Below are positions 55,654-64,000 of a DNA stretch of 64,000 bases, in pieces; the first letter of the stretch is position 1, and each line of letters begins with the position of its first letter. Position numbers and translations under genes: made by a program. The notes under the pieces are model-generated. The model did not search any database. It was given only the letters and a program-made list of their open reading frames with translations, and had not been told where the DNA came from. The stretch lies in assembly GCA_910890315.1 (NCBI GenBank), contig CAJVGD010000017.1, forward strand, positions 124,001 to 188,000. Direction: 5' to 3'. The DNA is from Serendipita indica DSM 11827 (lineage: Eukaryota > Basidiomycota > Agaricomycetes > Sebacinales > Serendipitaceae).

Positions 55654-56046
55654 GCCTCATGTGGTTCCGGCCTCCAACGACCCTGACATTGGGATAGACA
55701 GTGGTTTCAGGGTATTTGCATTGAAGCTGACCTCGAGATTTCATTTGAATCGAATGGAGTCGCGTGCTATGTCGAAGGAATCCTGCTCGTCAATGGAGTG
55801 CGAATTGTGGGCTCGTCAGGATCAGGTGTAGTATGATATTCACTATTCATAAGGTCAAAAAATGGGATAAAGGTGTGCCTGACAGCCTAGAACACATATT
55901 CAGCGGTAGAGCCCGAATTAAGAGGACAAGAATCTGGCGAATAATAAGATTGAATTAGGGAAACCAGTGAGAAGGGATAAACGGATAGAGGAACCAAGGA
56001 AACCGACACCTAGCTAAGGCCTCTTAAACACGACTTCTCGTGAGAT
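55654..56046. other. intergenic
   Basis: 3' flank of P450 2 up to the NACHT relic. No gene seen. Confidence 0.4.
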
Positions 56047-56570
56047 CGTTAACGCCGCTGCTATCCTCCAGCTTCCGATGGTAGCTTTTGCCCCGTCCTC
56101 AGTCCACAGTCCCTGTCGCGTCAGGCTATCCTTCAAACGATCTGGCGCTGAGCTGATGATCATAACCCGGAGAAACCGATATTTTAGTTCTGTGACATAG
56201 TTGGCTCTGGCAAGTCCATAGGAGCAACGTCCGCAGTGGAAGAATGACAGAGTTGATTTCCATTTCAAACCAACGAAGCATCGACCACCGACAAGCTCTG
56301 CTCCACCCTCGCGAGGAATGCTGTCCACTTCATCCCCGACCTTGCACTGCACATTGCTCTGGCTATGAAGGAGAGGCCATCTACCACGCAAGGCTCACTA
56401 GAGAGTAGCTCCAGACACCTTTCAGGGATCTTGTTCATCATCGGCACGGGCACGACGAACTTTGGAAGGCGCGATGGAGAAATACAAAGCAGGACTAGTG
56501 GTGGATACTCGTGGCCAGTCCTAGGGGATTGATTATCCAGAAACCTTTGCACCGGTCATGAAGGTCGCAT
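56047..56570 (+). pseudogene. decayed NACHT fragment, copy 2
   Basis: Near-duplicate of 44240-44760: VNAAAILQLPMVAFAPSSVH is readable at the 5' end, then frames change. One difference from copy 1 sits in QLP-MVAF, where copy 2 keeps the frame better. No Walker A frame is intact. Confidence 0.75.
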
Positions 56571-56665
56571 TGGTTCACCGACATCTGCCCAACTCGGCTT
56601 TAACGTTGATCGTATTGATGCTAGTAGGTCAGGGACTCGCATCTCTAGATTAACTATACAATGGC
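56047..56665. repeat. 11.8-kb-spaced direct repeat, right copy
   Basis: Same orientation as 44240-44865. Homology ends around GATTAACTATACAAT. The flanking sequences of the two copies are unrelated. Confidence 0.8.
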
Positions 56666-56695
56666 TATGGTTACAGATCTTACTATGCACTTCTA

Positions 56696-58794
56696 TTAGC
56701 AATGGCTTTTCACTTTGGCAACGAGACGTGAATTTGGTCCTATTGGGGTGGCCGAGCCACTAATGGTTTGACCAGCTTGTTCCTGCCTTTCTGCCTCCTC
56801 CCTCCAGCGCTTTCCTCTCCAGATGACGAGGAGAATCATAAGCTCCATGACGATGACAAGCCCAGCCCATATTGAGTACAATCCTCCGTCTCCGATTGCG
56901 TCCTGAATGGGCGCAGCAATCTCTGCGGCGATGAGCCCAGAGATACCACGAGCGGAGCTATTTGAGGCAACAGCAGCAGTGGAACGGCCGGCGTTGGCGT
57001 CAACAACATATGCTAGTGTGCTACTGTAGATGAATCTGTCTTTCGTTAGAAATAGTGAGAATGTAAGTGACAAGGACATACAGGACAGCAAATCCAGCGA
57101 AGAATAAAGACACCACTGGACCTGCAATATGCGTGTGCTTCTGGCATGTCCAAGCAAAGGCAAGAATGGTCGGAGGAAGGATGATCATCACTGGTTTGGT
57201 GCTGTTAAGGCGCATCTATTCTGTGTCAGTAAATGTTAAAAATGTCCACGCGTAGATCGTACCTCTGGCCATCCTTGGCCGTTGTTCTTTTCCTTGAGTT
57301 TAGCAAAGGTATGGTCTGACCATCTTCCTCCCAGGACGCTTCCGCACATATTACCTAGCGGCTATGAGTATAGAGAGAGTAGATAGTTCAAAGCTTACCA
57401 AAACCAAATGATAGGAGAATGAGGCCAATCTTGAGTGGATCGTAGTGGTACGGAGCAGCTGCAAAGGTCCGTGCAGCAGTAAAGCAAATGCTGTATTGAA
57501 AAGCAAATAGAAGAGCTACGTGAATTAGCATAGCCGTAATAAGTAACTAGGAGCCTTACCGGATGGAAGAAGGATGGCGAGATTATTCTTCCTTCTGAGG
57601 ATATTCCAGATGGGTTTGAAAGGGTTCAGATCTACAAGTGTCACCCGGATAGTGGATGGATCGACACGTATCTGGGTCGCCTTTTCCATCGCATCGACAG
57701 AGCCACTCTGTGCAAGTTTGGCCTCTGCACGACGGATCGCATGGCGCTTTGCTGACTGGTATGTTAGGCTTCGTTCTTGTCGAAAGGTGTCCCTGAACAT
57801 GAACATAGAGATAAGGACAACGACGCCGATAATTGTGAGGAAGTAGAACGTGGCTCGCCAACTCCATGCTTGGGAGAGTGCACCTCCAACGACTGGCCCT
57901 AGAGATGGACCTAACAATGGTGCAGCATAGTATATTCCAAGCATGCTACCACGTTCATGTGGTGCGTATATATCCTACACACTATTAGGGACGAACAAGG
58001 CCCAGGACAGGTACTTACTGCTAGAGTCCCAGCACCCAAGCTCAAGACGGCACTCGAGCCTGCAGCTTGTAGCATGCGCATACAGATGAGCACAGGCATC
58101 TGCTTCGAAGCACCTCCAACCGCAGAGCCAACAATGAAAATCTTGGGAGCAATTCAGTAAAGATTAATTCATTGCCGGGAGTAGCTCACAATCATAGCAA
58201 TAATGTAGACGAATCTTCTTCCTTTGATTTCGCTAATGGAGGACCATGCTAGCGGAGCATTGCCCTGGACGAGAATGAAGAGCGAGAGACTGAGGGCAAT
58301 CTCGCTTGTTGTAGCATGTAGATCACGCTCGACCAGTTGGATTGCGGCTGTAGGGTATAAGCGGAATCACAACGAGTAGGCGAAAGGCTCACGTTGGTAG
58401 ATGAATGCGCCAGTCGTTGGAGCTAGCGCGGCAAAGGAGATAATGGCCAAGATGACGAGCTGTAGAATGGTGAGCAAAGCAATAGCGACCCGAGTTGATT
58501 TACCTTTCTATGCCGTGACCATTGGCGAGGGTCATCTTCCACTGGTGTGCTCTCAATATTGACCGGTTGACCCGTAGCAGGCGCGACAGGGCCTGCGTTT
58601 ACGCCCGGTGGCTGTTCTGCAGTTGGTACCGCTACCGTAGTAGTGTCGGAATCATTGGGTTTCTTGAGACCGGATTTGGAAGGCGCGCTAATGTCGTCAT
58701 GCAAATCGGAATTATCAAACGTATGCGTAGTCACTGTAGGTGAATTTGGACTAGATGTGTTGTGAAGATGCGAGTGGTCTGAAAGAGTCGTCAT
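56696..58794 (-). CDS. DHA1-type MFS transporter
   Basis: ATG 58794 (MTTLSDHSHLHNTSSP) to the stop at 56696-56698, about eight exons, intact. A long cytosolic N-terminus ends DDPRQWSRHRK, then comes helix 1 (LVILAIISFAALAPTTG). Motif C is APLLGPSLGPVVGGALSQ, followed by WSWRATFYFL, the central loop RRAEAKLAQSGSVDAMEK, and the second-half motif GSVLGGRWSDH. About 12 helices are expected. DHA1 proteins export small molecules by proton antiport. The 'GPxxGPxxGG' pattern marks drug:H+ antiporter family 1. Substrate unknown. No frame break was found, unlike the DHA2 genes here. Confidence 0.87.
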
Positions 58795-59585
58795 TAGGGC
58801 AAAGGGGCTATGAAGCCAAGGCTCCAGTGAACTCGTTTATTTATGCACGGCGTACCTTTGAACCGCTCCGAATTTGCTGAATTGTCTTACGCAAGCAGAA
58901 CGTTCCACAAGACGTTTAGAGCGCATCTCCGGTTTTCGGGCCCTCCAGTTCCGTGCCGCCTACAATGCCGAGTCGTAGTCGGCCGACCTCTTCGTCCAAT
59001 GGGTAGGTCTTGAGTTGGCATGCTGAGTGGTTGAGTCAGCAAGAGTGTGACACGAGGAACAGAGTGCAATAGGAAACAAGCATGCGAACCCAGCTGCATG
59101 GTATTCCCGTTCCTTTACTCTTCCACATGGACCAAATGTTGTTCGCTGGAAGATTCGACTGGAGACAATATCTCATGCACCTGCAAAGTGGTCAGATGGA
59201 GGTCGAGCGACATACAATTGACTGACAGAGCTCTTTTGTCATTGTATCTTCCGAGTCAGTTCCACAAGTAATCTAATTGTGAATGGGCGACCATCTTCAT
59301 CGAGCTGCTCTCACAAAGGACGCTGACCAAGATGTTCTATTACGCTCTCTACTATTTGACATGGGATGAATTGCTGAGTAACCCGAGTTTCGATGCGAGG
59401 ACAATGTTCCAAGACTGTACACGGCGGTTCCATCTCCGAATGTTTTCCTGTGAATTTTGGAAATATTTTGTGTCTGGCCGAGCGGAACGGCAGAGAACAC
59501 GTCTCGCACCCACTTGGCACTCGACCACGACAGAGCGCGTCAGCTGGATTTGCGTAGAATATAGCCAGAATACCACAGAACGGCC
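58795..59585. other. intergenic, divergent
   Basis: Shared upstream region of the DHA1 MFS gene and CDC50. Small ORFs on both strands lack motifs or introns. I see no RNA gene. Confidence 0.45.
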
Positions 59586-61026
59586 ATGGCCTCGCTGTTC
59601 AGACGGAATAGACGCAACGATACGGACCCATCGCAGGATGAGGATGCGCAGGGCAAGAAGAAGGGCGACTGGAAGCGACCAGCGAGTACGTCTGCACTAT
59701 TACATGTAGCAAGTACTTTATTTGCTCACTCAAACGCATCTTTGCGTCTGTAGATACAGCGTTCAAGCAGCAACGTCTCAAGGCCTGGCAGCCCATTCTA
59801 ACTCCCAAAACTGTCCTCCCGACATTATTTATCATTGGTGTAATCTTTGCTCCGATAGGAGGACTGCTGATATGGGGCTCATCTCAAGTAACTATCCCCG
59901 CGCTGCGTTTCCCAAGCGAACAGGAGCTGACAACTGGACCCCTTCTAGATTACCCAAATCACACTCGACTACACGGACTGCATCAACGCTGGTGCAAACT
60001 TTAGTAGCACCACCGCGTCGTTCAAAGACATGCCCTCGTCTGCCGTCTCCTACCAGCTCAAGAACCCTAAGCAAACGTACGCAAATCCGCAGTGGTCCTT
60101 CCAATCCTCTCCAAACGACTCGGACCCAACAAAGAAGATGCAGTGTCGACTGCGCTTCGAACTGCCGGATGACCTCGCACAGCCAGTCTTTGTCTACTAC
60201 AAGCTCACCAACTTTTTCCAAAACCACCGGAGATATGTCCAAAGTCTCGACGTTGATCAGCTCAAAGGCAAAGCTCCCGACGCCAATGCACTCAATAGTG
60301 GAAACTGCCGACCTCTTGGACGCGATTCGAGTGGGAAAGCAATCTATCCGTGCGGACTCATCGCCAATTCCATGTTCAACGGTTCGTCTGGAATCTAAAT
60401 GGATGTCATGTTGTGTTCTAACCCATCCTTGGCAGATACGCTAAATGATCCCGTCCGCGTCGAAGGTAGCTCGAATACGACGTACAAGTTTTCGCATACG
60501 GGTATTGCTTGGCCTGGCGAGAAGCGAAAGTATGCTGCAAATAGTGGTTACCAGCTCAGTCAGATTGTCCCTCCACCTAACTGGCACGAGCGTTGGCCAC
60601 AGGGCTACACCGAACAAAACCCGCCTCCGAACCTCAACACGGACGAGCATTTCCAAAACTGGATGCGTACCGCCGGTCTGCCTACATTCTCCAAACTCTA
60701 CGGTCGCAATGACAACGAGCCAATGCTCAAAGGAACATATGAGATGGACGTCTACATGAGTACGAGAAATTTTGACTTTAGAGACCGTGAGAGGCTGATG
60801 CATTTTATCAGATTTCCCAGTGTCACAGTTTGGAGGCACAAAGTCTGTCGTCATTTCCACCGTCTCCTGGATCGGCGGCAAGAACCCGTTCCTCGGATAC
60901 GCCTACATCGCCGCTGCGGGTCTGTTTATTCTCCTCGCGGTAATCGGGTTGGTATGGCACTGCCTCAAACCTCGCAAGCTCGGAGACATGAACCTGCTCT
61001 CATGGAATCAACCTCCTGGGCGATGA
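59586..61026 (+). CDS. cdc50: CDC50/LEM3 family P4-ATPase (flippase) subunit
   Basis: ATG 59586 ([14 protein letters not shown]) to TGA 61024-61026, five exons, intact. It has a cytosolic N-terminus, [15 protein letters not shown] (the family signature just before helix 1), helix 1 [18 protein letters not shown], and a large ectodomain. The ectodomain holds conserved Cys ([36 protein letters not shown]) and [17 protein letters not shown]. Helix 2 is [21 protein letters not shown]50 chaperones and activates P4-ATPases that keep phosphatidylserine and phosphatidylethanolamine on the cytosolic leaflet. Introns split the N-glycan-like FN|DT site and [12 protein letters not shown]. Confidence 0.93.
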
Positions 61027-61486
61027 AATGGGGGGCGGAAGTAGAATGTAAAGGGGAGAGCATTTGATGTTTATACCTAACGATTGACTGGTACGAGATG
61101 CTCGGCTAGCGGTGTATAATCTCCATAGGCTTATTTTTTGCGGCTCATCTTTTCGCGCCTGTATTCACGAGTGATTGCTAATAACGACGGCTCGCGATCC
61201 TCGAGGTGCCTGAGTTGAGGGAACAGCGTTGAGATCACTCACCAGGAATAGAATATGATTAGATCTGGTGCCTGTTTACTTATGTTCTTGACTCCTGCAA
61301 CCTGGATTATCGACGAGGGTATGTCCAGGTCGAGAGTCCAGTAGGCAGCGCATCGTTTTTTACAAGTCATTCGATATCCTACTGGCCAATGGGTATATTA
61401 ATAATGAGTCAGAGTAGATACCATAGTCATAACCCGTTTCATTTTTATTTGCGAGTCGCCATCCCGTTGCTCATCGTTCATCATCC
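61027..61486. other. intergenic, part of a direct repeat
   Basis: 3' flank of CDC50. From about 61350 it resembles 63395-63580 (GCATCGTTTTTTACA / GCGTCGTTTTTTACA onward), that is, the 3' flank of the MFS gene at the right edge. No gene. Confidence 0.5.
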
Positions 61487-61645
61487 AGACGCACCTCCGG
61501 CGACAGCTTCACGCTCCTTGAGGTTCCAATCCCTAATGGCAAACGCAGAGATACTCGCAAATATCATCACTGGAACAATCACAATGAACATTGTCGCCAC
61601 CGCATCGACATATGCGTCGACGACCGACTGGCGTGGTGGGAGGCT
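61487..61645 (-). pseudogene. MFS C-terminal tail relic
   Basis: On the minus strand it reads RQSVVDAYVDAVATMFIVI, VPVMIFASISAF, IRDWNLKEREAVAGGASG, then the stop. This is the last about 50 codons of a DHA2 gene, about 90% like 63589-63740. It lacks anything upstream, and together with 61350-61486 it is a direct duplicate of the 3' end of the gene at 63589. Confidence 0.8.
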
Positions 61646-61915
61646 CATTTGCATAGGTCATAAAGATTTCACCGGCCTTGTTCCGCTTATACAGTGCTTC
61701 CGCACGTGTGTCTAATGCACATCATCATGTAGATACCATGTATACGCGGCATGCCACAGTCCAGAATTGTAATTGAGTTCAAGTTAACCGGGCTTGTACA
61801 TCGATAGCGGTCAGCCAGCAGTCACGCGGATGCCTGTCGACAGATTTTGAATCGATAAGAATTTTGGGGCTATATATCTATCACCTTCGGCGTGGTTGAG
61901 CCCTTCCTCATCATC

Positions 61916-63329
61916 ATGGCCCTCGCCGTCGCCGTTTACTCCCTGTCAGCGCGCGCCGCTCAAGATGCGGCGTTAAATGCGACAGAATGCCTCCCATCGT
62001 GTGCGAAACAGTATAGAACTCTAGCTGAAATAGTGTTGAGCTGTTTCACTACCATTTTCCTCTGCATCTGGGTCTCGCTCCATCTCAATGTTCCCGAACC
62101 TGTCGACACCGAAGGCATGAATACCTTCAAGAAATTCAAAGTTTGGATAAGGTTGTTCATTAGATGCAACGTAATTCCTGTTATCGTCACATTGGTGTTT
62201 CCTGAATGGGTTCTGGGTATGGCGGTTCTTCAATTCCGCAAGGCCACTCGTTTAGCCAAAGAGATCGGTATGGTATGAATTTATGCTTCATTCCTGATAT
62301 TGATCAGCTGCTTTAGGCATCACTCGCCAGCACGGATTTTTCATCATCATGGGTGGTTTTCATCTCTTTGAACGAAGCCAAGCGCCATCGAATCAAATCA
62401 GAGCTGGAGACAAAGATGGAGAAACTCACCCCTTGGTCAAGGGAGAAGGGGACGAACGTACATCAAATGACAAGACTTGTGTGGTGGAGGAGTTTGACAC
62501 GCCTATCCACCCACTCGATGAATTCGACGTCCGCCATCTTATTTACACTGGTAAACTCCGCCTTCCTACTACTGCCGAACTGCGGGACAAGTGCAAGAAC
62601 GACGGAATAGCGAAGTTCCTTGTGATATTACAAACCCTCTGGTTTATTGCGCAATGTATTACCCGGAAAGTCAGAAAGCTCCCACTCACCGAGCTTGAAG
62701 TCATCACGCTTGGCTATACTCTACTTACCGTGTTAATGTACATTGCATGGTGGGACAAGCCATATCGGGTGACATTCCCTATCCGTGTGTATGAAGCACT
62801 TCCCGAACGCACATACCAGCAACGGGAGCAAAAGAGAAGGATGCAAGAAGAGAGCTTCTGGGGCATGACCATTGGGTACGCTATGGGTCTTCAGAGTGAT
62901 AGCATTGAGCTACGGAGTGTGAAGCAAGCTCCAATGTTTCACTCTGGGTCTATGAACGAAGTATATGATGCCGGTGATTTTCTTTGCGTCATTACAACGG
63001 TCATTGTTGGAGTGCTGTTTGGTGGTGTTCATTTTCTTGCGTGGTCCTCGCCCTTTCCATCCGCCCAAATGCAATTCCTCTGGAGACTTGCGACTCTCAT
63101 CATGACTGCGACGCCACTTGCAGCAGTCGCAGGCATGGTTATCAGTGCAATAATCAACCAAATGTCTGACGGCCTGGGTGTTGTGTTCCTGTACTGCCTA
63201 TGTGTTTTACCGCCGTGCTATTTTGTTGGCAGAGGCATAACAATTGTGATTGCGTTAGTGACGCTTTCAGCGCTTTCACTTGACATATATCAAGATGTGG
63301 AGTGGTCCAACCTCTTCCCTCATATCTAA
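61916..63329 (+). CDS. multipass membrane protein of unknown function
   Basis: ATG 61916 (MALAVAVYSLSARAAQ, a probable signal peptide or first helix) to TAA 63327-63329. One intron follows KEIG (GTATGG...CTTTAG, about 62271-62317). Helices are visible at IVLSCFTTIFLCIWVSL, FLVILQTLWFIAQ, LGYTLLTVLMYIAWW, VITTVIVGVLFGGVHFLAW, LATLIMTATPLAAVAGM and FLYCLCVLPPCYFV, with a long charged loop in between. Proteins of this outline are frequent and lineage-specific in agaricomycetes. No catalytic motif is visible and I do not know the function. TATATAT near 61871 is a possible TATA box. Confidence 0.72.
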
Positions 63330-63588
63330 CCCTAGAGATCCAGCTTGTGTTTCATACTTGTAACACTTCTCCTTGTACTTTCTCCGAGGATACGCGTCGT
63401 TTTTTACAGACCGTTCAATATCATACTGGTCAATGTATATATTGACAGTAAATTGGAGACTAGATATCATACACATAATGGGTTTCATTTTCATTTGCAA
63501 GTGGCCAGCCTGTTGTCGTATATCCTCATGGACAAGGCCGGATGCGTAGTTGTTAATTTTTAGGGGGTCTCCTTTTGCTCATCTTTCA

Positions 63589-64000
63589 TCATCCAGACAC
63601 ACCTCCGGCGACAGCCCCACGCTCCTTGAGGTTCCAATCCCGAATGACAAACGCAGAAATACCCGCAAGGGCCATCACGGGCGCAATAACAATGAACATT
63701 GTCGCCACCGCATCGACATATGCGTCGACGACCGACTGGCGTAGATGTTCGGGAAGGCTAAAGATGGCGGTTACACTCTGTCGCACCGCGCGAACGAGTT
63801 CGGGACCGAGACTGTCACTGAATGGACCCGAGAGACTGTGAACCAGATTGTTTGAAAAGATCGTCCCGGCGACTGCGATCCCGAGGGTTCCTCCGACAAG
63901 TTGGGTGAAACTAACGATGGCACTGGCTTGTGGAATTAGCTCGGGTTGATCGCTGAACTCGGCTTGAATGGAAACTACTATATAAACCCAGTCTCTTTGT
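63589..64000 (-). CDS. DHA2 MFS transporter, 3' end (gene runs off the window)
   Basis: The minus-strand C-terminal part reads [60 protein letters not shown] and FVIRDWNLKERGAVAGGVSG, with a stop at 63589-63591. An intron seems to end near 63987. It is close to copies 1 and 2 in the same motifs (QAEYAD-like, [13 protein letters not shown]-like). The rest lies beyond the right edge. Intact in the part seen. Confidence 0.85.
   Translation of the reverse strand, partial: QRDWVYIVVSIQAEFSDQPELIPQASAIVSFTQLVGGTLGIAVAGTIFSNNLVHSLSGPFSDSLGPELVRAVRQSVTAIFSLPEHLRQSVVDAYVDAVATMFIVIAPVMALAGISAFVIRDWNLKERGAVAGGVSG

Noticed and set aside
36417-58794. P450, MFS and hydrolase genes as one secondary-metabolite cluster
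   Set aside because: No polyketide synthase, peptide synthetase or terpene cyclase is present. The P450s are separated by housekeeping genes and pseudogenes, so there is no pathway to support a cluster.

Overview
The window is eukaryotic and fungal. Its genes are cut by many short introns (mostly about 40-55 bases, GT...AG with CTAAC/CTGAC-like branch sites). The gene set fits an agaricomycete basidiomycete: NACHT-WD40 (HET-E-like) NLRs, Hva1/TUDOR small proteins, CYP monooxygenases, DHA2 drug transporters, a fungal GT2 enzyme, and CWF19, KIN17, EB1 and DHX33 homologues. The style resembles Rhizoctonia/Ceratobasidiaceae, but that is an inference from family resemblance. No database was searched.

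Layout. 1-20 kb is mostly housekeeping: the 3' end of an unidentified gene, an intact NACHT-WD40 NLR (913-5528, minus), an Rpp14/Pop5-like gene, Aurora kinase, an unknown gene, the splicing factor CWF19, a C2H2 factor, an alpha/beta hydrolase and a GT2 membrane glycosyltransferase. 20-36 kb is accessory and turning over: two DHA2 MFS genes, at least three decayed MFS pieces, a duplicated segment carrying a kinase-like fragment, a broken Ty3/gypsy fossil lying between the two copies, a 478-bp insertion, and three Hva1_TUDOR paralogues. 36-44 kb returns to an ordered set: a P450, EB1, a DHX33/Dhr2 helicase and KIN17. 44-57 kb is again dynamic: two near-identical decayed NACHT fragments stand about 11.8 kb apart in direct orientation. 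Between them lie a broken NLR with an almost perfectly repeated WD40 array, an F-box pseudogene, a LINE 3' fragment and a second, intact P450. 57-64 kb has a DHA1 MFS gene, a CDC50/LEM3 flippase subunit, a four-to-six-pass membrane protein and the 3' end of another DHA2 MFS gene.

How it works together. The NLRs have a helical N-terminal region (possibly a cell-death executioner), a NACHT switch and a WD40 sensor, followed by a shared C-terminal module of about 100 residues. They fit allorecognition or innate-immunity NLRs. The transporters, P450s and hydrolase fit detoxification. The housekeeping genes act in mitosis (Aurora, EB1), RNA processing (CWF19, DHX33, Rpp14/Pop5), DNA/RNA repair (KIN17) and membrane asymmetry (CDC50).

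The most unusual signal is in the three Hva1_TUDOR paralogues. All three can be read in frame at the same codon only if a one-base exon (CAG|A|GTA) is spliced between two introns of 46-49 bases. A second notable pattern is that several otherwise conserved genes carry one- or two-base frame breaks. These could be real decay or consensus errors in the assembly.
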